NCBI RefSeq assembly: GCF_016907715.1
Contig: NZ_JAFBCM010000001.1
Span: 2,418,001-2,482,000 of the forward strand
DNA length: 64,000 bases
Reading direction: 5' to 3'
Source: Tenggerimyces flavus
Lineage (GTDB): Bacteria > Actinomycetota > Actinomycetes > Propionibacteriales > Actinopolymorphaceae
The notes under the pieces are model-generated. The model saw nothing but the letters and a program-made list of their open reading frames with translations. It was not told the origin of the DNA and ran no database searches. The position numbers and the translations under genes were made by a program. Position 1 is the stretch's first letter, and each line of letters starts with the position of its first letter. Positions 23,806 to 33,829 of the stretch are shown here, in pieces.

Positions 23806-24506
23806 CCCGCGATCGGCCGCGGCGCGATGCCGTCCGGGTCGAGCCGTTCGGCGAACTGGGTCCACAGCGACTCCGCGAGCGAGTCGGGCGACACCACGGG
23901 TACGTTCGGCATCGCCGACGCGAGGGCAAGAGCCGCCGGGGTGTTCTCGATGAACGCGGTGATCGCCAGCCCGCCGACGTACACGCCACGCGGCGCGAGC
24001 TCACGGTGCAGCGCCAGCGCGTGGTAGCGGAGTGCGGACATCGAGATGCCGACGTTCGCCATCTCCGGGGTCGGAACGAGCGCGGAGCCGCCATAGCTGA
24101 ACAGCGCACCGCCGCCGCGTTCGACCAGGTCGGGCAGGGCCTGATGGGTGAGGGCGACCGGCGTGAGCACGATCTGGTCGAGCAACGGACGCAGGTTGTC
24201 GAGGGAGACGTCGGCCGGGCGCGCGACGTGCTCGAGCGCGCCCGTCGCGCTGTAGAACAGCACGTCCACCTTGCCGAGCGTCCGCTGGATCGTCGTGAGC
24301 GCCCCCAGAGCACTGGCCGGGTCCGTGAGGTCGGCGGTGAACGCGTGCGCCTTGACGCCGGCCGAGCCCAGCGTGCGGACGTGCTCGAGCAGGCGTTGCT
24401 CGTTGCGGGCGACGAGGGCGACCTCGTACCCCTCGCGGCCGAAGCGGTGGGCGACCGACAGTCCGAGGCCGGGACCAGCCCCGAAGATCGTCAGGAGTTT
24501 CGTCAT
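23802..24506 (-). CDS. Atypical SDR family protein
   Basis: 234 residues with a Rossmann glycine motif TIFGAGPGLGLSVAHRFGRE and DLTDPAS at the cofactor-discriminating position. The usual NNAG is YSATG, and the catalytic Y-x3-K is missing: the aligned stretch reads MANVGISMSALRYHALALHR. This suggests a non-canonical or inactive SDR. Divergent from the AraC-type gene, whose product may regulate it. Confidence 0.75.
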   Translation of the reverse strand: MTKLLTIFGAGPGLGLSVAHRFGREGYEVALVARNEQRLLEHVRTLGSAGVKAHAFTADLTDPASALGALTTIQRTLGKVDVLFYSATGALEHVARPADVSLDNLRPLLDQIVLTPVALTHQALPDLVERGGGALFSYGGSALVPTPEMANVGISMSALRYHALALHRELAPRGVYVGGLAITAFIENTPAALALASAMPNVPVVSPDSLAESLWTQFAERLDPDGIAPRPIAG

Positions 24507-24598
24507 GGCTACGAACGTATGGCGATGCGGAGAGACAGCCCATGCGTACCGATCCCGAGTTCATACGCGATCGTCTCCGGGCGGGTACGGTGGATGGC

Positions 24599-25543
24599 AT
24601 GGACCTCGACGTCCTGAGCGACGTGATCTCGGTGGTGCGCAGCGGCCGTCCGCTGTCCGCGCTGGTGACCTGGCGCGCGCCGTGGGGACAGCGGTTCACG
24701 ACCGAGTCGGGCGCGGCCGGATTCCACGTGATCCTGCAGGGCAGCTGCTGGTTGCTCGTCAAAGGAGCCGAACCGGTGCTGGTGAACGCCGGGGACGTGC
24801 TGTTCTTCCCGCAGGCTGGCGAGCACGTCCTCGCCGACAGCCCGTCGACGCCCGCCGCGCCGGAGCCGTGCAGTCCGGAGGACCCGCGATTCGACGACCG
24901 CTTTGTGACGGCGGCCGCGCCGGCGAGCGACGGCGCGGTGACCGTGGTGCTCGGCGGCGCGTACTGGCTCGAGCCGGAACGGACCCATCCGCTACTCAGA
25001 GACCTTCCGCCGCTGATCCATCTCCCAGCCAGGCTTGGACATCAGCCACAACTCCGCGCCGCGATCGACCTACTGAGCGCCGAGCTGGAGCGCCCTCGCA
25101 TCGGCACGTACGCGATCATCCCGGCGTTGCTCGACACGCTGCTGCTCTACATCCTGCGGGCCTGGTTCGACGACCAGCCGGCGACCGGCTCGACCGGCTC
25201 GGGCGGTTGGGCCGCGGCGCTGCGCGATCCCGCCGTCGCCGCGGCGTTGCAGGCGATCCACCGCGAGCCGGCGCGGCCTTGGACGGTCGCCTCGCTGGCC
25301 AGCGAGGCCGGGCTGTCGCGTGCGCCGTTCGCCCGCAAGTTCGCCACGCTGGTCGGGCAACCACCGCTGTCGTACCTGACCTGGTGGCGGCTGACGACGG
25401 CGGCACGGCTGCTGATGGACTCCGAAGCACCGTTGGGAACGATCGCCGCAGCGGTCGGCTACTCGTCGGAGTTCGCGTTCGCGAACGCGTTCAAACGTCA
25501 ACACGGCATGGCGCCCGGCCGCTATCGACGCCGCGCCGCTTAG
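24599..25543 (+). CDS. AraC family regulator with cupin-type sensor
   Basis: 314 residues from MDLDVLSDVISVVRSGRPLS, the standard beginning of the AraC cupin_6 group; an in-frame ATG 57 bp upstream (24542) cannot be excluded. The cupin covers residues ~15-175 (FHVILQGSCWLLVKGAEPV) and a double HTH ~205-310 (TVASLASEAGLSRAPFARKF, GYSSEFAFANAFKRQHGMAP). Members commonly regulate an adjacent SDR or hydrolase gene. Convergent overlap of 4 bp with the SARP-type gene. Confidence 0.88.
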   Translation: MDLDVLSDVISVVRSGRPLSALVTWRAPWGQRFTTESGAAGFHVILQGSCWLLVKGAEPVLVNAGDVLFFPQAGEHVLADSPSTPAAPEPCSPEDPRFDDRFVTAAAPASDGAVTVVLGGAYWLEPERTHPLLRDLPPLIHLPARLGHQPQLRAAIDLLSAELERPRIGTYAIIPALLDTLLLYILRAWFDDQPATGSTGSGGWAAALRDPAVAAALQAIHREPARPWTVASLASEAGLSRAPFARKFATLVGQPPLSYLTWWRLTTAARLLMDSEAPLGTIAAAVGYSSEFAFANAFKRQHGMAPGRYRRRAA

Positions 25544-28500
25544 CGGAGCCGCCGCGCCGCCTGGGCGATCTCCTGAGTGCCCATCGCGGCGTAGACGTCC
25601 CGGGCCAGCGTCCACCACTCCCGCGCGAGGGCCGGTTCGCCGCGACCAGAGTGGGCGTCACCGAGCGCGCAGAGCGTGCGTGCCTCACCCAGCCGGTAGC
25701 CCGTCTCGCGGTGCCGGGCCAGGGCGCGGTCGCCGTACCCGATCGCCTCGTCCCACCGACCCAGCTCGACGAGCGCCGCCGACGCCGCGGTGAGCAGGCC
25801 GTCGTGGGCCAACGGATGCCGGCCGGACCAGTGCTCGAGCCCCTCCTCGGCGAGCGCGAGAGCCTCGGCGGGACGGCCCGTACGGAGGTTCGCCAAGGTG
25901 CGCAACTCGAGCATCCAGGCGTTGCCGATGAGCTCCGTACGCGCGACCTCGTCCGCGTTCCGTTCGAGCTCGGCGAGGATCGGGGCGGCCGGGCGACCGG
26001 CCCGGAGGTCGACCTCCAGCAACGTCAGCTGGACTTCGAGCTGATGGTCCCGCCTCCCGGGAACCTCGGCGGCGTCGTGGGCCAGGGCGACCGCGGCCCG
26101 GGCCAGCTCGTACTCGCCCCGGTCCAGCCGGACGCGGGCGAGCCCGAGGTAGCCGTTGATCAGATCGATGACCAGGCCGATCTCGTGGTTGATCCGCAGA
26201 TTCCGCTCGACGTGGTCGAGCGCCTCGTCCAGGTTGCCGAGGCGCAGCTGGGTCCAGGCCAGGTTGTCGTGGAGGACCGCGAGCGTTCTGGTGACGCCCG
26301 CGCTCTCGATCTCGGCGCGGACGCTCTCGAACCCCTCGAGCGCGCTGACGAGGTGCCCCAGCTCCATCGCGTGGTGCGCCAGGTCGACGGCCAACGCCGC
26401 GGCCTGCCTCTCGTGGCCGGCAGCGCTGAGGAGGTCGAAGGCGCGCTGGCAGGTGGCGTACGCCTCGGGCAGGCGGACCAGCCGGTGCAGGGCGATCGCG
26501 AGCACCTGCAGGACGCTCGCCTCGAACGTGGTGTCGCCGATCCCCGCGGCGAGATCTCGCGCTCGCTCCAGCATCGAAACGGCGTCGGTCAACTCGCCGA
26601 GGTTGAAGTGGAGCCGGCCGGCGTGCGCGGCCATCATCGCCCGGGCTCGGTCGTCTCCGTACTGCCCGGCGACGGGCGTCACCAGGTCGATCGTGATCTT
26701 CCACTCCGCGTAGCGGGCTCGGGTGGAGAGGTACGGCCGCAGCGCGTCGGCCAGCTCCCAGGCGAGCTCGTACGGGCCTTCCGTCGCGGTGTCGTGCACG
26801 GCGGCCATCAGGTTGGGCAGCTCGCGGTCGATCTGCTCCAGGCTCCACGGCCCGGCGTTCGCGGGCCGGTCGCGGCTGTGCTGACCGGACAGCTGGTTGG
26901 CGGTCGCGTCGAGCTTGGCGATGTACCAGTCGAACAGGCGGCGCCGCGCGGCCTCGCGGTCGGCCTCGGCGTTCTCGGCGTCCGCGCGGTCGCGGGCGTA
27001 GAGGCGGAGCAAGTCGTGCACGCGGTACCTGCCGTCCCGCTGCTCGTCGACGAGGCTGGCGGCGGTCAGCGTGGCCAGGGCTCGGCGCGGGCTGGCTCCA
27101 GTCATCGCTTCCAGCGACTCCGCGGTGAGGTCCTGGCCGGGGATCAGGCCCAGCAGCCGGAAGACCCGCCTGGTGTCGTCGTCGAGAGCGGCGTACGACG
27201 TGGCGAAGGACGTACGGACGAGGGAGTCCGGGCCCTCCAGCAGCGTGAGCTCCTCGACCAGCGAGGCGATCGCGTACGGCGGCCGGGTGGCGAGGCTCGC
27301 GCCGGCGACGCGGAGGGCGAGCGGCAGGTGGCCGCACATCTCCGCCAGCTGGCTGACCGCGGAAGGCTCGGCGGCCACGCGTTCCTCGCCGACCTGGTCG
27401 GCCAGCGCCTGACGGGCCTCGTCGGCCGAGAGGACGTCGAGCAGCACGACCCGGGCGCGGTCCAGCGCGACCAGCGGCTCGAGGGTGTTGCGGCTCGTCA
27501 CCACGACCGCGCTGCCCGGGGAGCCGGGGACCAACGGACGTACGACGTCCACGGTCGCGACGTTGTCCAGCACCACCAGCACGCGGCGGCCGGCCAGGCG
27601 GGACCGGTACAGCGCGGTCTGCTCGTCCACGTCGACCGGGATCCGGCGGCTGTGCACGCCCAACGCCCGCAGGAAGCGCGGCAGGACGTCGGCGGGGGTG
27701 AGGGCTCGTTCGGCGGAGAAGCCGCGGAGGTCGACGAACAGCTGCCCGTCCGGGTAGCGCGCGCTCGCCTGGTGCGCGGCCGCGACGGCCAACGCCGACT
27801 TGCCCACGCCGGGCGCCCCGGCGATCAGCACCAGGGGCGACGTGTCGGGGTCGGCGAGCCAGGACGTCACCTGCTCCAGCTGTCCCTGCCGGCCGACCAG
27901 ACCCGCCGGGCGGACGGGCAGCTCGTGCGGAGTCTCCGGCCGTACGGCGGCAGGGTCGGTATCGGGCGCGCAGTCCAGGCTCTCGGTGAGGATCGCCTGG
28001 TGGGTACGCCGGAGCGTCTCGCCCGGGTCGACGCCGAGCTCGCTCGCCAACGTCTCGGCCGCCTGCTGGTACGCGGCGAGGGCCTCCGACGGGCGGCCGG
28101 CGGCGTACAGGGCGCGCATCAGTACGTCCCACGCCCGCTCGCGGAGCGGGTGCTCGTCGACCAGGCCGCGGAGCGCGGTGACGACCTCGGCCGCCCGGCC
28201 GAGGCGGAGCTCCAGCTCGGCGCTGCGTTCGATCACCGTGAGCTGGCGTTCGAGCAGGCCGGGGACCACCCGCTGCCGCAGCGGGTCGGACGGAACGTTC
28301 GTCAGCGGCTCGCTCTGCCATCGCTCGGCGACGGACCGGAGCAGCTCGAGCGCCGCTTCCGGCTGGCCCGCCTCCTCCGCCTCGTCCGCCGCGTGGACGG
28401 CGGCGTCGTACGCGACCAGGTCGACGTCGGCGTGGGCCAGATCCAGCCGGTAGCCGCCGCTGCTCGTCACGATCACGTCGTCGCCGAGCACCTTGCGCAG

Positions 28501-28725
28501 CCGGGAGACGTAGGCGTGCAGCGTGCCGCGGGCGTTGCCGACGGGGGACTCGCCCCAGAGGTCGTCGATCAGCCGTTCGGCCGGGACCGCGACGCCGGGG
28601 TTGAGAGCCAACAGGGCGAGGACCGTACGTTGCTTGCCGGCCGCGGGGGTGACGTCTCGTCCGTCCCGGAAGGCCTGCAACGGCCCCAGGACCCGCAACG
28701 ACACGTCCACTTTTCGCCCCCGCAC
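25540..28725 (-). CDS. AfsR/SARP-type regulator: OmpR HTH-BTAD-NB-ARC-TPR
   Basis: 1061 residues. An OmpR-like winged helix (residues ~8-90), bacterial transcriptional activator domain (~95-245), NB-ARC ATPase (Walker A GAPGVGKSALA near 303; VLVVLDNVATVDVVRPL near Walker B; GHLPLALRVAG) and C-terminal TPR-like helices from ~600. This is the AfsR/DnrI-extended architecture, usually controlling secondary metabolism or development; no biosynthetic cluster is adjacent. Two in-frame GTG codons 15 bp apart could start it; the upstream one is listed. Confidence 0.92.
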   Translation of the reverse strand: MRGRKVDVSLRVLGPLQAFRDGRDVTPAAGKQRTVLALLALNPGVAVPAERLIDDLWGESPVGNARGTLHAYVSRLRKVLGDDVIVTSSGGYRLDLAHADVDLVAYDAAVHAADEAEEAGQPEAALELLRSVAERWQSEPLTNVPSDPLRQRVVPGLLERQLTVIERSAELELRLGRAAEVVTALRGLVDEHPLRERAWDVLMRALYAAGRPSEALAAYQQAAETLASELGVDPGETLRRTHQAILTESLDCAPDTDPAAVRPETPHELPVRPAGLVGRQGQLEQVTSWLADPDTSPLVLIAGAPGVGKSALAVAAAHQASARYPDGQLFVDLRGFSAERALTPADVLPRFLRALGVHSRRIPVDVDEQTALYRSRLAGRRVLVVLDNVATVDVVRPLVPGSPGSAVVVTSRNTLEPLVALDRARVVLLDVLSADEARQALADQVGEERVAAEPSAVSQLAEMCGHLPLALRVAGASLATRPPYAIASLVEELTLLEGPDSLVRTSFATSYAALDDDTRRVFRLLGLIPGQDLTAESLEAMTGASPRRALATLTAASLVDEQRDGRYRVHDLLRLYARDRADAENAEADREAARRRLFDWYIAKLDATANQLSGQHSRDRPANAGPWSLEQIDRELPNLMAAVHDTATEGPYELAWELADALRPYLSTRARYAEWKITIDLVTPVAGQYGDDRARAMMAAHAGRLHFNLGELTDAVSMLERARDLAAGIGDTTFEASVLQVLAIALHRLVRLPEAYATCQRAFDLLSAAGHERQAAALAVDLAHHAMELGHLVSALEGFESVRAEIESAGVTRTLAVLHDNLAWTQLRLGNLDEALDHVERNLRINHEIGLVIDLINGYLGLARVRLDRGEYELARAAVALAHDAAEVPGRRDHQLEVQLTLLEVDLRAGRPAAPILAELERNADEVARTELIGNAWMLELRTLANLRTGRPAEALALAEEGLEHWSGRHPLAHDGLLTAASAALVELGRWDEAIGYGDRALARHRETGYRLGEARTLCALGDAHSGRGEPALAREWWTLARDVYAAMGTQEIAQAARRLR

Positions 28726-28773
28726 CCGCCTCGCCCAGCCCCCGGCGTTCGGCCACGATACCGGGGCTATCTG

Positions 28774-29694
28774 TCAGATTTCGTCAGCAGCGGGCAAAGA
28801 GAAGAGTGCGAAGACGGCCGGATCGCTGAACGCGTAGAGGTGTTCGATGCCGGTCGGACCCACCTCCAGGACCTGCAGGAACTGCGCGTGCCGGGTGCCG
28901 TCCGGGCGGCGGACGTAGGTGGCGAAGGCGGGCTGGCCGTTCGCTACCACCGGGACGAGCGTGGCCTCGCCGGGCTTGACCGGACAGCGGTGGGTGAGGT
29001 GGTGGCCGATGGCTGCCCGGCCGCGGTACCAGGCGGTGAGCGGCGGCATCTCCCAGACGGCGTCCGACGTCAGCAGGGCGATGATCGCGGGCACGTCCTT
29101 GTCCTCCCACGCCGCGACGTACGCGTCGAGCAGCCGGCGGTCCGCGGCAGTGGAGGGCTCGGGAACGGACGAGATCGAGCTGTCGTCGAGCGCGGAACGG
29201 GCTCGGCGCAAACTCGAGTTGACGGCGATCGTCGTCGTGTCCAGCATCGCCGCGACCTCCGCGGCGCGGAAGCCGAGCACGTCCCGCAGCAACAGCACGG
29301 CGCGCTGCTGGGGCGGCAGCGTCTGCGCCATCGCGACGAACGCGAGCCGCACGCTGTCGCGTTCGTCCAGCTCCCCGCCCGGGAGTGGCTCCAGCCACGG
29401 AACGTCCGACCGCATCGCCACGGGATCGGCCGGGTCGGACTCCGGCTCGAAGCTCATCGGCAGCACCCGGCGGCGCGCGGAGCCCAGCACGTTCAGGCAG
29501 GCGTTCGTCGCGATCTTGTACAGCCACGTACGCACCGATGCTCGACCCTCGAACGCGTCCCGCGCCTGCCACGCGCGCAGGAACGTGTCCTGCACGAGAT
29601 CCTCCGCCTCGTGCACGGAGCCGACCATCCGGTAGCAGTGCGCGAACAACTCGCCTCGGTACGGCTCGAACTCGTGCTCGGTGGCAGTCGACAA
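28774..29694 (-). CDS. ECF sigma factor with SnoaL-like C-terminal domain
   Basis: 306 residues from TTG (MSTATEHEFEPYRGELFAHC) with GGAGG ~10 bp upstream. Region 2 includes HEAEDLVQDTFLRAWQARDA; region 4 includes TLPPQQRAVLLLRDVLGFRA; a SnoaL-like domain begins near 185 (RRLLDAYVAAWEDKDVPAII). Two WLEPLPG-type inter-domain features match the TIGR02960-like actinobacterial group. Divergent from the DHFR-like gene 77 bp away, repeating the sigma/DHFR-like pairing at 12 kb. Confidence 0.88.
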   Translation of the reverse strand: MSTATEHEFEPYRGELFAHCYRMVGSVHEAEDLVQDTFLRAWQARDAFEGRASVRTWLYKIATNACLNVLGSARRRVLPMSFEPESDPADPVAMRSDVPWLEPLPGGELDERDSVRLAFVAMAQTLPPQQRAVLLLRDVLGFRAAEVAAMLDTTTIAVNSSLRRARSALDDSSISSVPEPSTAADRRLLDAYVAAWEDKDVPAIIALLTSDAVWEMPPLTAWYRGRAAIGHHLTHRCPVKPGEATLVPVVANGQPAFATYVRRPDGTRHAQFLQVLEVGPTGIEHLYAFSDPAVFALFSLPAADEI

Positions 29695-29771
29695 AGAACC
29701 TGACCTCCTCCGGTGACTTTCGACGCGCTCGTTTGTCCGTACCTACAAGACCAACCGAAAGGGTAACCACC

Positions 29772-30323
29772 ATGCGCACACTGTTCCTGCAGATCAACGT
29801 CACGCTCGACGGCTACGTCGAGGACGCGAACGGCGACATCGACTGGCACTTCGCCGACGACGAGTTCGACAGCTTCATCCTGGACACGCTGCGTTCGATC
29901 GACGGCATGGTGTTCGGGCGCGTGGCGTTCGAACGACTCGCCCCGTACTGGCCGACGGCCGGCGAGACCGCTCAGTCCGAGACCCAGCGCGAGACGGCGC
30001 GGCTGATGAACGAGCTGCCCAAGTACGCCCTCTCGCGGACGGCTCGGCAGAGCGACTGGAACAACAGCCACTTCGTCACCGTCGACGACGTGGTGAAGCT
30101 GAAGTCCCAACCAGGCAAGGATCTCGCCCTCTTCGCCGGCGCGAACGCCGCGACGGAGCTGACGGGCCAGGGACTGGTCGACGAGCTGCGCCTCATCGTC
30201 AACCCGCTCTTGCAGGGCGGCGGAACGCCCTTGTTCAGCGGGACGTACGCGCGCCAGGAGCAGACGCTGACCGACGTGCGTCGCCTCGCGAGCGGCGCAC
30301 TCGTCCTGACCTACCGGACCTAG
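29772..30323 (+). CDS. Dihydrofolate reductase-like (RibD-C) protein
   Basis: 183 residues: LFLQINVTLDGYVEDANGDI, MVFGRVAFERLAPYWP and LRLIVNPLLQGGGTPLFSGT are typical of the stand-alone RibD-C/YwjB-like family. It lies opposite a SnoaL-tailed sigma factor and converges with a methyltransferase gene with a 4-bp overlap. Confidence 0.9.
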   Translation: MRTLFLQINVTLDGYVEDANGDIDWHFADDEFDSFILDTLRSIDGMVFGRVAFERLAPYWPTAGETAQSETQRETARLMNELPKYALSRTARQSDWNNSHFVTVDDVVKLKSQPGKDLALFAGANAATELTGQGLVDELRLIVNPLLQGGGTPLFSGTYARQEQTLTDVRRLASGALVLTYRT

Positions 30324-31141
30324 AACGGCTTGCGCGCCACGTACCCGACGACGTCGATCGGCGCCCGGAGCGGCAGACCGTCGCGGACGAGCTTCTGGGC
30401 CTGGTGGATCGCCGCTTCGATGAACGCGGTCTCGCCGATGCTCTCGATCGCCTCGTACGCCGGTCCGGTCGACGCGAGCGTGCGCGCGTAGGTGTACGGG
30501 TCGGCGAACTCCCACACCATCGGGACGTCGAATCGTTCCACGTCGACGAAACCGTGCCGGGTCAGGAACTCCTCGCCGGCGCCCGGTGTGCCGAGTTCCA
30601 GCGAGGCCTCGTGCTCGAACGGCCCCACGTCGGCGATCCGGAACGGGGTGTACGCCCACGTGCCGGGCGAACGGCGCAGCTGGCCCCACGTCGTGAGGCC
30701 GACGCGCCCGCCTCGTACGAGCACGCGGTGCACCTCGCGGATCGCCGACGGCGTCGACGCCCAGATCCCCCGGAAGCTGGTCGCGACGTCGAAGCTCTCG
30801 TCGTCCCACGGCAGCGCGTGCCCGTCGCCGACGCGGAGGTCGGAGTCGGGGTTGCGGTCCCGCGCGATCGCGACGAGGCGGTGCGAGGCCTCGATGCCCG
30901 CGCACTCGGCGCCACGCACGCGGGCGAGCTCGAGCGCGAGCCCTGACCCGCAGGACACGTCGAGGAGCCGTTCGCCCAGCGAGATGTCCAGCCGGTGGTG
31001 GAGCGTGACGAACTCCCGGCAGCTCCCCGGCTCGCTCAGGGTGGCGAAGTCGACCGCGCGGCGCCCCCAGCCGTCGTCGGCAACGTCCCACTCGTCGGTG
31101 GTCGTAGTTCTCGTGTCTTCACGACTGATCACACTGGTCAT
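30320..31141 (-). CDS. Class I SAM-dependent methyltransferase
   Basis: 273 residues. SAM motif I is RLLDVSCGSGLALELARVRG near residue 59, followed by DLRVGDGHALPWDDESFDVA, the usual UbiE/Methyltransf_11 order. The N-terminus is Asp/Thr-rich and not conserved-looking, so the exact start is uncertain. Substrate unknown. Confidence 0.85.
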   Translation of the reverse strand: MTSVISREDTRTTTTDEWDVADDGWGRRAVDFATLSEPGSCREFVTLHHRLDISLGERLLDVSCGSGLALELARVRGAECAGIEASHRLVAIARDRNPDSDLRVGDGHALPWDDESFDVATSFRGIWASTPSAIREVHRVLVRGGRVGLTTWGQLRRSPGTWAYTPFRIADVGPFEHEASLELGTPGAGEEFLTRHGFVDVERFDVPMVWEFADPYTYARTLASTGPAYEAIESIGETAFIEAAIHQAQKLVRDGLPLRAPIDVVGYVARKPF

Positions 31142-31224
31142 GGCTCATCCCCCTGAACTCGCACTGACCTGGATCCTTTCTACGTCCGGGTCGCGTGCGT
31201 CCGCGTGAGCTGTCGCTACTCAGA

Positions 31225-33807
31225 TCACGATGAGCTGCTACTCAGTTTTGTCCACAGCTCCGCGGCGTCCCTGCGGCTGCGGACCTCGAGCCGGTGCAGG
31301 ACGGCCGCGACGTGGTTGCTCGCCGTCCGTACCGACACCGTCAGCCGGCCCGCGATCTCGGCGTCGCTGAGGCCCTCCGCGAGCAGCCGCAGCACCTCGA
31401 GCTGGCGGGTGGTGAGGCCGGCCGGGTTCTCCCGCGTGGTCGTCGACCGGCCGCGCGGAACGTGGGAGACGCCCAGGTCACGCAGCCGCAGCCTGGTCAG
31501 CTGGGCGAGCGGTCTCGCGTCGAGGTCCTCGAGGATCTTGAGCCCTTCGAGCAGGACGCCGGGGTCGCCGCTCTCGTACAGCGCGAGCGCGTGCTCGTAC
31601 CGGCAGCCGGCGCTCCGCCACCGTTCGGCGGCACCGCGCCAGTCGCCGTCGAGCAGCAGTGCGAACGGGGAGTCCGAGGTCGTCAGCTCCACTTGGTGGC
31701 CGGCGCGGCGCAGCCAGTACGCGAGCTCCGGCCACAGCACGGTCGCGCGGACGCCGAACGCCTCGTCGAACGGCTCGCGCGCGAGATCCTGGACCTCGTC
31801 GTACGCGCCCCGCAGCCAGGCGCCCTCGGCGGCCGCGGCGGCGGACCAGGCGATGCGCTGCAGGTCGCCGGTCTTCCGGCTGAGCGCGACGGACGTGGCC
31901 AGCATGCCTTCCGCTGCCGTGGCCCCGCGCCGCGCGGCGACCCGGCCGAGGACCATCAGCGCGATCGACCCGTGCATGGGCTCGGTCCGCGAGATCCGGC
32001 TGAGCGTGCGCTCGGCGTCGTCCCATTCGCCGCGGCCCAGGTGGATCCGCGAGGTCAGGACGGTCATCGCGGTCAGCGCGCCGAGGTGCTCGACGCGTTG
32101 GGCGAACTCGCGGCCGGACCGGACGTACTGCTCGGCCTCGTCGAGCCGGTAGCGGTCGACCATGCCGCAGGCGAGGTTGGCGTACGCGCGGCAGGCGGGA
32201 TCGGGCGCGCCGGCCTCGAGCGCGACCCGCAGGCTCTCCTCCATCAGCTCGTGCCCGTCGCCGAGGTGCAGGTCCCAGCGGCACACCGCGAGCGCGTTCA
32301 GGGCGTGCGCCAACGTGACCTGGTCGCTGGTCGCACGGGCGAGGTCGATCGCGCGCTCGGCGAGCGGACGCGCCTGGTCGTACCGGTGGGCGAACAGGTG
32401 GAGGGCGGCGAGGTTTGTGTACGCGAGCGCGAGCTCGTGGCCCTCGCCGAGCTTCTCCAGGACCGCGACCGACTCCTCCGCGACGACCTCGGCGCCGTGC
32501 TGGTCGCCCGCCAGCTTGAGCATCCTCGACCGCCACCACAGGCCGGTACCGACTGCGAGGTCGTCGCCGAGCTCGCGGCGTACCGCGATCGCGCGTTCCT
32601 GCAGGTCGGCGGCCTGGACGTTCCGGCCGACCGTGTAGCACTCGACCGCGTAGTCCTCCAGCAGCTGCGCTCGTTCTGCCGGCTCGAAGTCGTCGGCCTG
32701 GTCGAGGACGAGCTGGTAGTGCGCGACCGCCTCGCGGTGGGCGCCCGTGCGGGCCGCGTCCCTCGCCGCGGCCGGGCCGTAGCGGGCGATCGCCTGGTGG
32801 TCGCCGGCTCTCGCGGCGTAGTGGACGAGTTGTCCGGTATCGCTCTCCGGCCGTTTCTCCAGCGCTGCCAGGACGTTGGCGTTGTAGCGCATGCGGCGGA
32901 TCGCGGGCAGCCCGTCCAGGATCGCGCGCCGACCGAGCTCGTGCCGGAACGCGACGCGTTGCGGTGTGACGGTGAGCAGTCCGCGTTCCTCGGCGTTCGC
33001 GAGGGTCGGTAGGCCGCCCGGAACGAGCTCGTCGACCAGCCAGCGGCCGATCGCGGTCGGCAGGACGGCGAGCTGTTCGACGGCTTGGCGTACGTCCGGG
33101 TCGAGCGTGTGGACGCGCGCCATCACCGCGGCGACGACCGAACGGGGCACGCCCTCGGCGTCGCCGGCGGCGATGACCTCGCCTACGAAGAACGGGTTGC
33201 CCGCGGTGATCGCGAACACCTCGTCGGCGTCCAGCTCGGTTCCTGTCGCCAGGTCTTTGACGGCGTCCCTGGACAGCCTGCGGAGGGGGAGCTGGTGCGA
33301 GGCGCCGCTCGCGGCGGCCTGGCCGAGCACCCTGCGGACGGGGTGGTTCGTGGTCAGGTCCTCGTCGCGGTAGGTGAGGAGCAGCACGACGGGGAGCTGG
33401 TGGACGCGGCGGATCAGGTAGCCGAGCACGTCGAGCGTGGCGTCGTCGGCCCAGTGGATGTCCTCGATCGCGAGCAGCGTGGGGTGGCCTGCCCACTGCA
33501 GCTCGGTGTGGAGCGCGGTGAGGATGCGGTCGCGGTCGGCGCCGCGCAGCGCGGTGGCGAGCTCCGTACCGACCGCGTTGGCGAGGTCGCGGAAGGGGCC
33601 GAGGATCTGCGGGGTGGCGAGGTCGTCGCAGTGGCCGACGAGCACCCTGCCCTCGGCGGGGACCCGGCTGCGGGCGGCGTGGACGAGGCGCGACTTGCCG
33701 ATGCCCGCCTCGCCGGAGATCAGGACGACGCGTCCCTGCCCTTCGGCTGCCCCGCGGGCAGCCTCGGCGAGCACCGCGAGCTCGTGCTCGCGTTCCAGGA
33801 CGGCCAT
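31225..33807 (-). CDS. LAL-type LuxR regulator (AAA ATPase plus LuxR HTH)
   Basis: 860 residues. Walker A SGEAGIGKSRLV lies near residue 31-42 and Walker B LLAIEDIHWADDATLDVLG near 107-125; a long helical TPR-like middle follows; and a C-terminal LuxR HTH (LTTRQLEVLRLLAEGLSDAE ... VRTASNHVAAVLHRLEVRSR) occupies about the last 65 residues. This is the LAL/MalT-like class, which often activates secondary-metabolism or catabolic genes. It stands alone here. Confidence 0.92.
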   Translation of the reverse strand: MAVLEREHELAVLAEAARGAAEGQGRVVLISGEAGIGKSRLVHAARSRVPAEGRVLVGHCDDLATPQILGPFRDLANAVGTELATALRGADRDRILTALHTELQWAGHPTLLAIEDIHWADDATLDVLGYLIRRVHQLPVVLLLTYRDEDLTTNHPVRRVLGQAAASGASHQLPLRRLSRDAVKDLATGTELDADEVFAITAGNPFFVGEVIAAGDAEGVPRSVVAAVMARVHTLDPDVRQAVEQLAVLPTAIGRWLVDELVPGGLPTLANAEERGLLTVTPQRVAFRHELGRRAILDGLPAIRRMRYNANVLAALEKRPESDTGQLVHYAARAGDHQAIARYGPAAARDAARTGAHREAVAHYQLVLDQADDFEPAERAQLLEDYAVECYTVGRNVQAADLQERAIAVRRELGDDLAVGTGLWWRSRMLKLAGDQHGAEVVAEESVAVLEKLGEGHELALAYTNLAALHLFAHRYDQARPLAERAIDLARATSDQVTLAHALNALAVCRWDLHLGDGHELMEESLRVALEAGAPDPACRAYANLACGMVDRYRLDEAEQYVRSGREFAQRVEHLGALTAMTVLTSRIHLGRGEWDDAERTLSRISRTEPMHGSIALMVLGRVAARRGATAAEGMLATSVALSRKTGDLQRIAWSAAAAAEGAWLRGAYDEVQDLAREPFDEAFGVRATVLWPELAYWLRRAGHQVELTTSDSPFALLLDGDWRGAAERWRSAGCRYEHALALYESGDPGVLLEGLKILEDLDARPLAQLTRLRLRDLGVSHVPRGRSTTTRENPAGLTTRQLEVLRLLAEGLSDAEIAGRLTVSVRTASNHVAAVLHRLEVRSRRDAAELWTKLSSSSS

Positions 33808-33829
33808 ACCTGCGATGTTCGCACGCCTG

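Noticed and set aside
24271-29703. A very long open frame (over 1800 codons) on the plus strand antisense to the AfsR-type regulator
   Set aside because: Its translation is dominated by Arg/Ala/Gly/Val/Gln without domains, while the opposite strand encodes a complete AfsR architecture. High GC content alone keeps such frames open.
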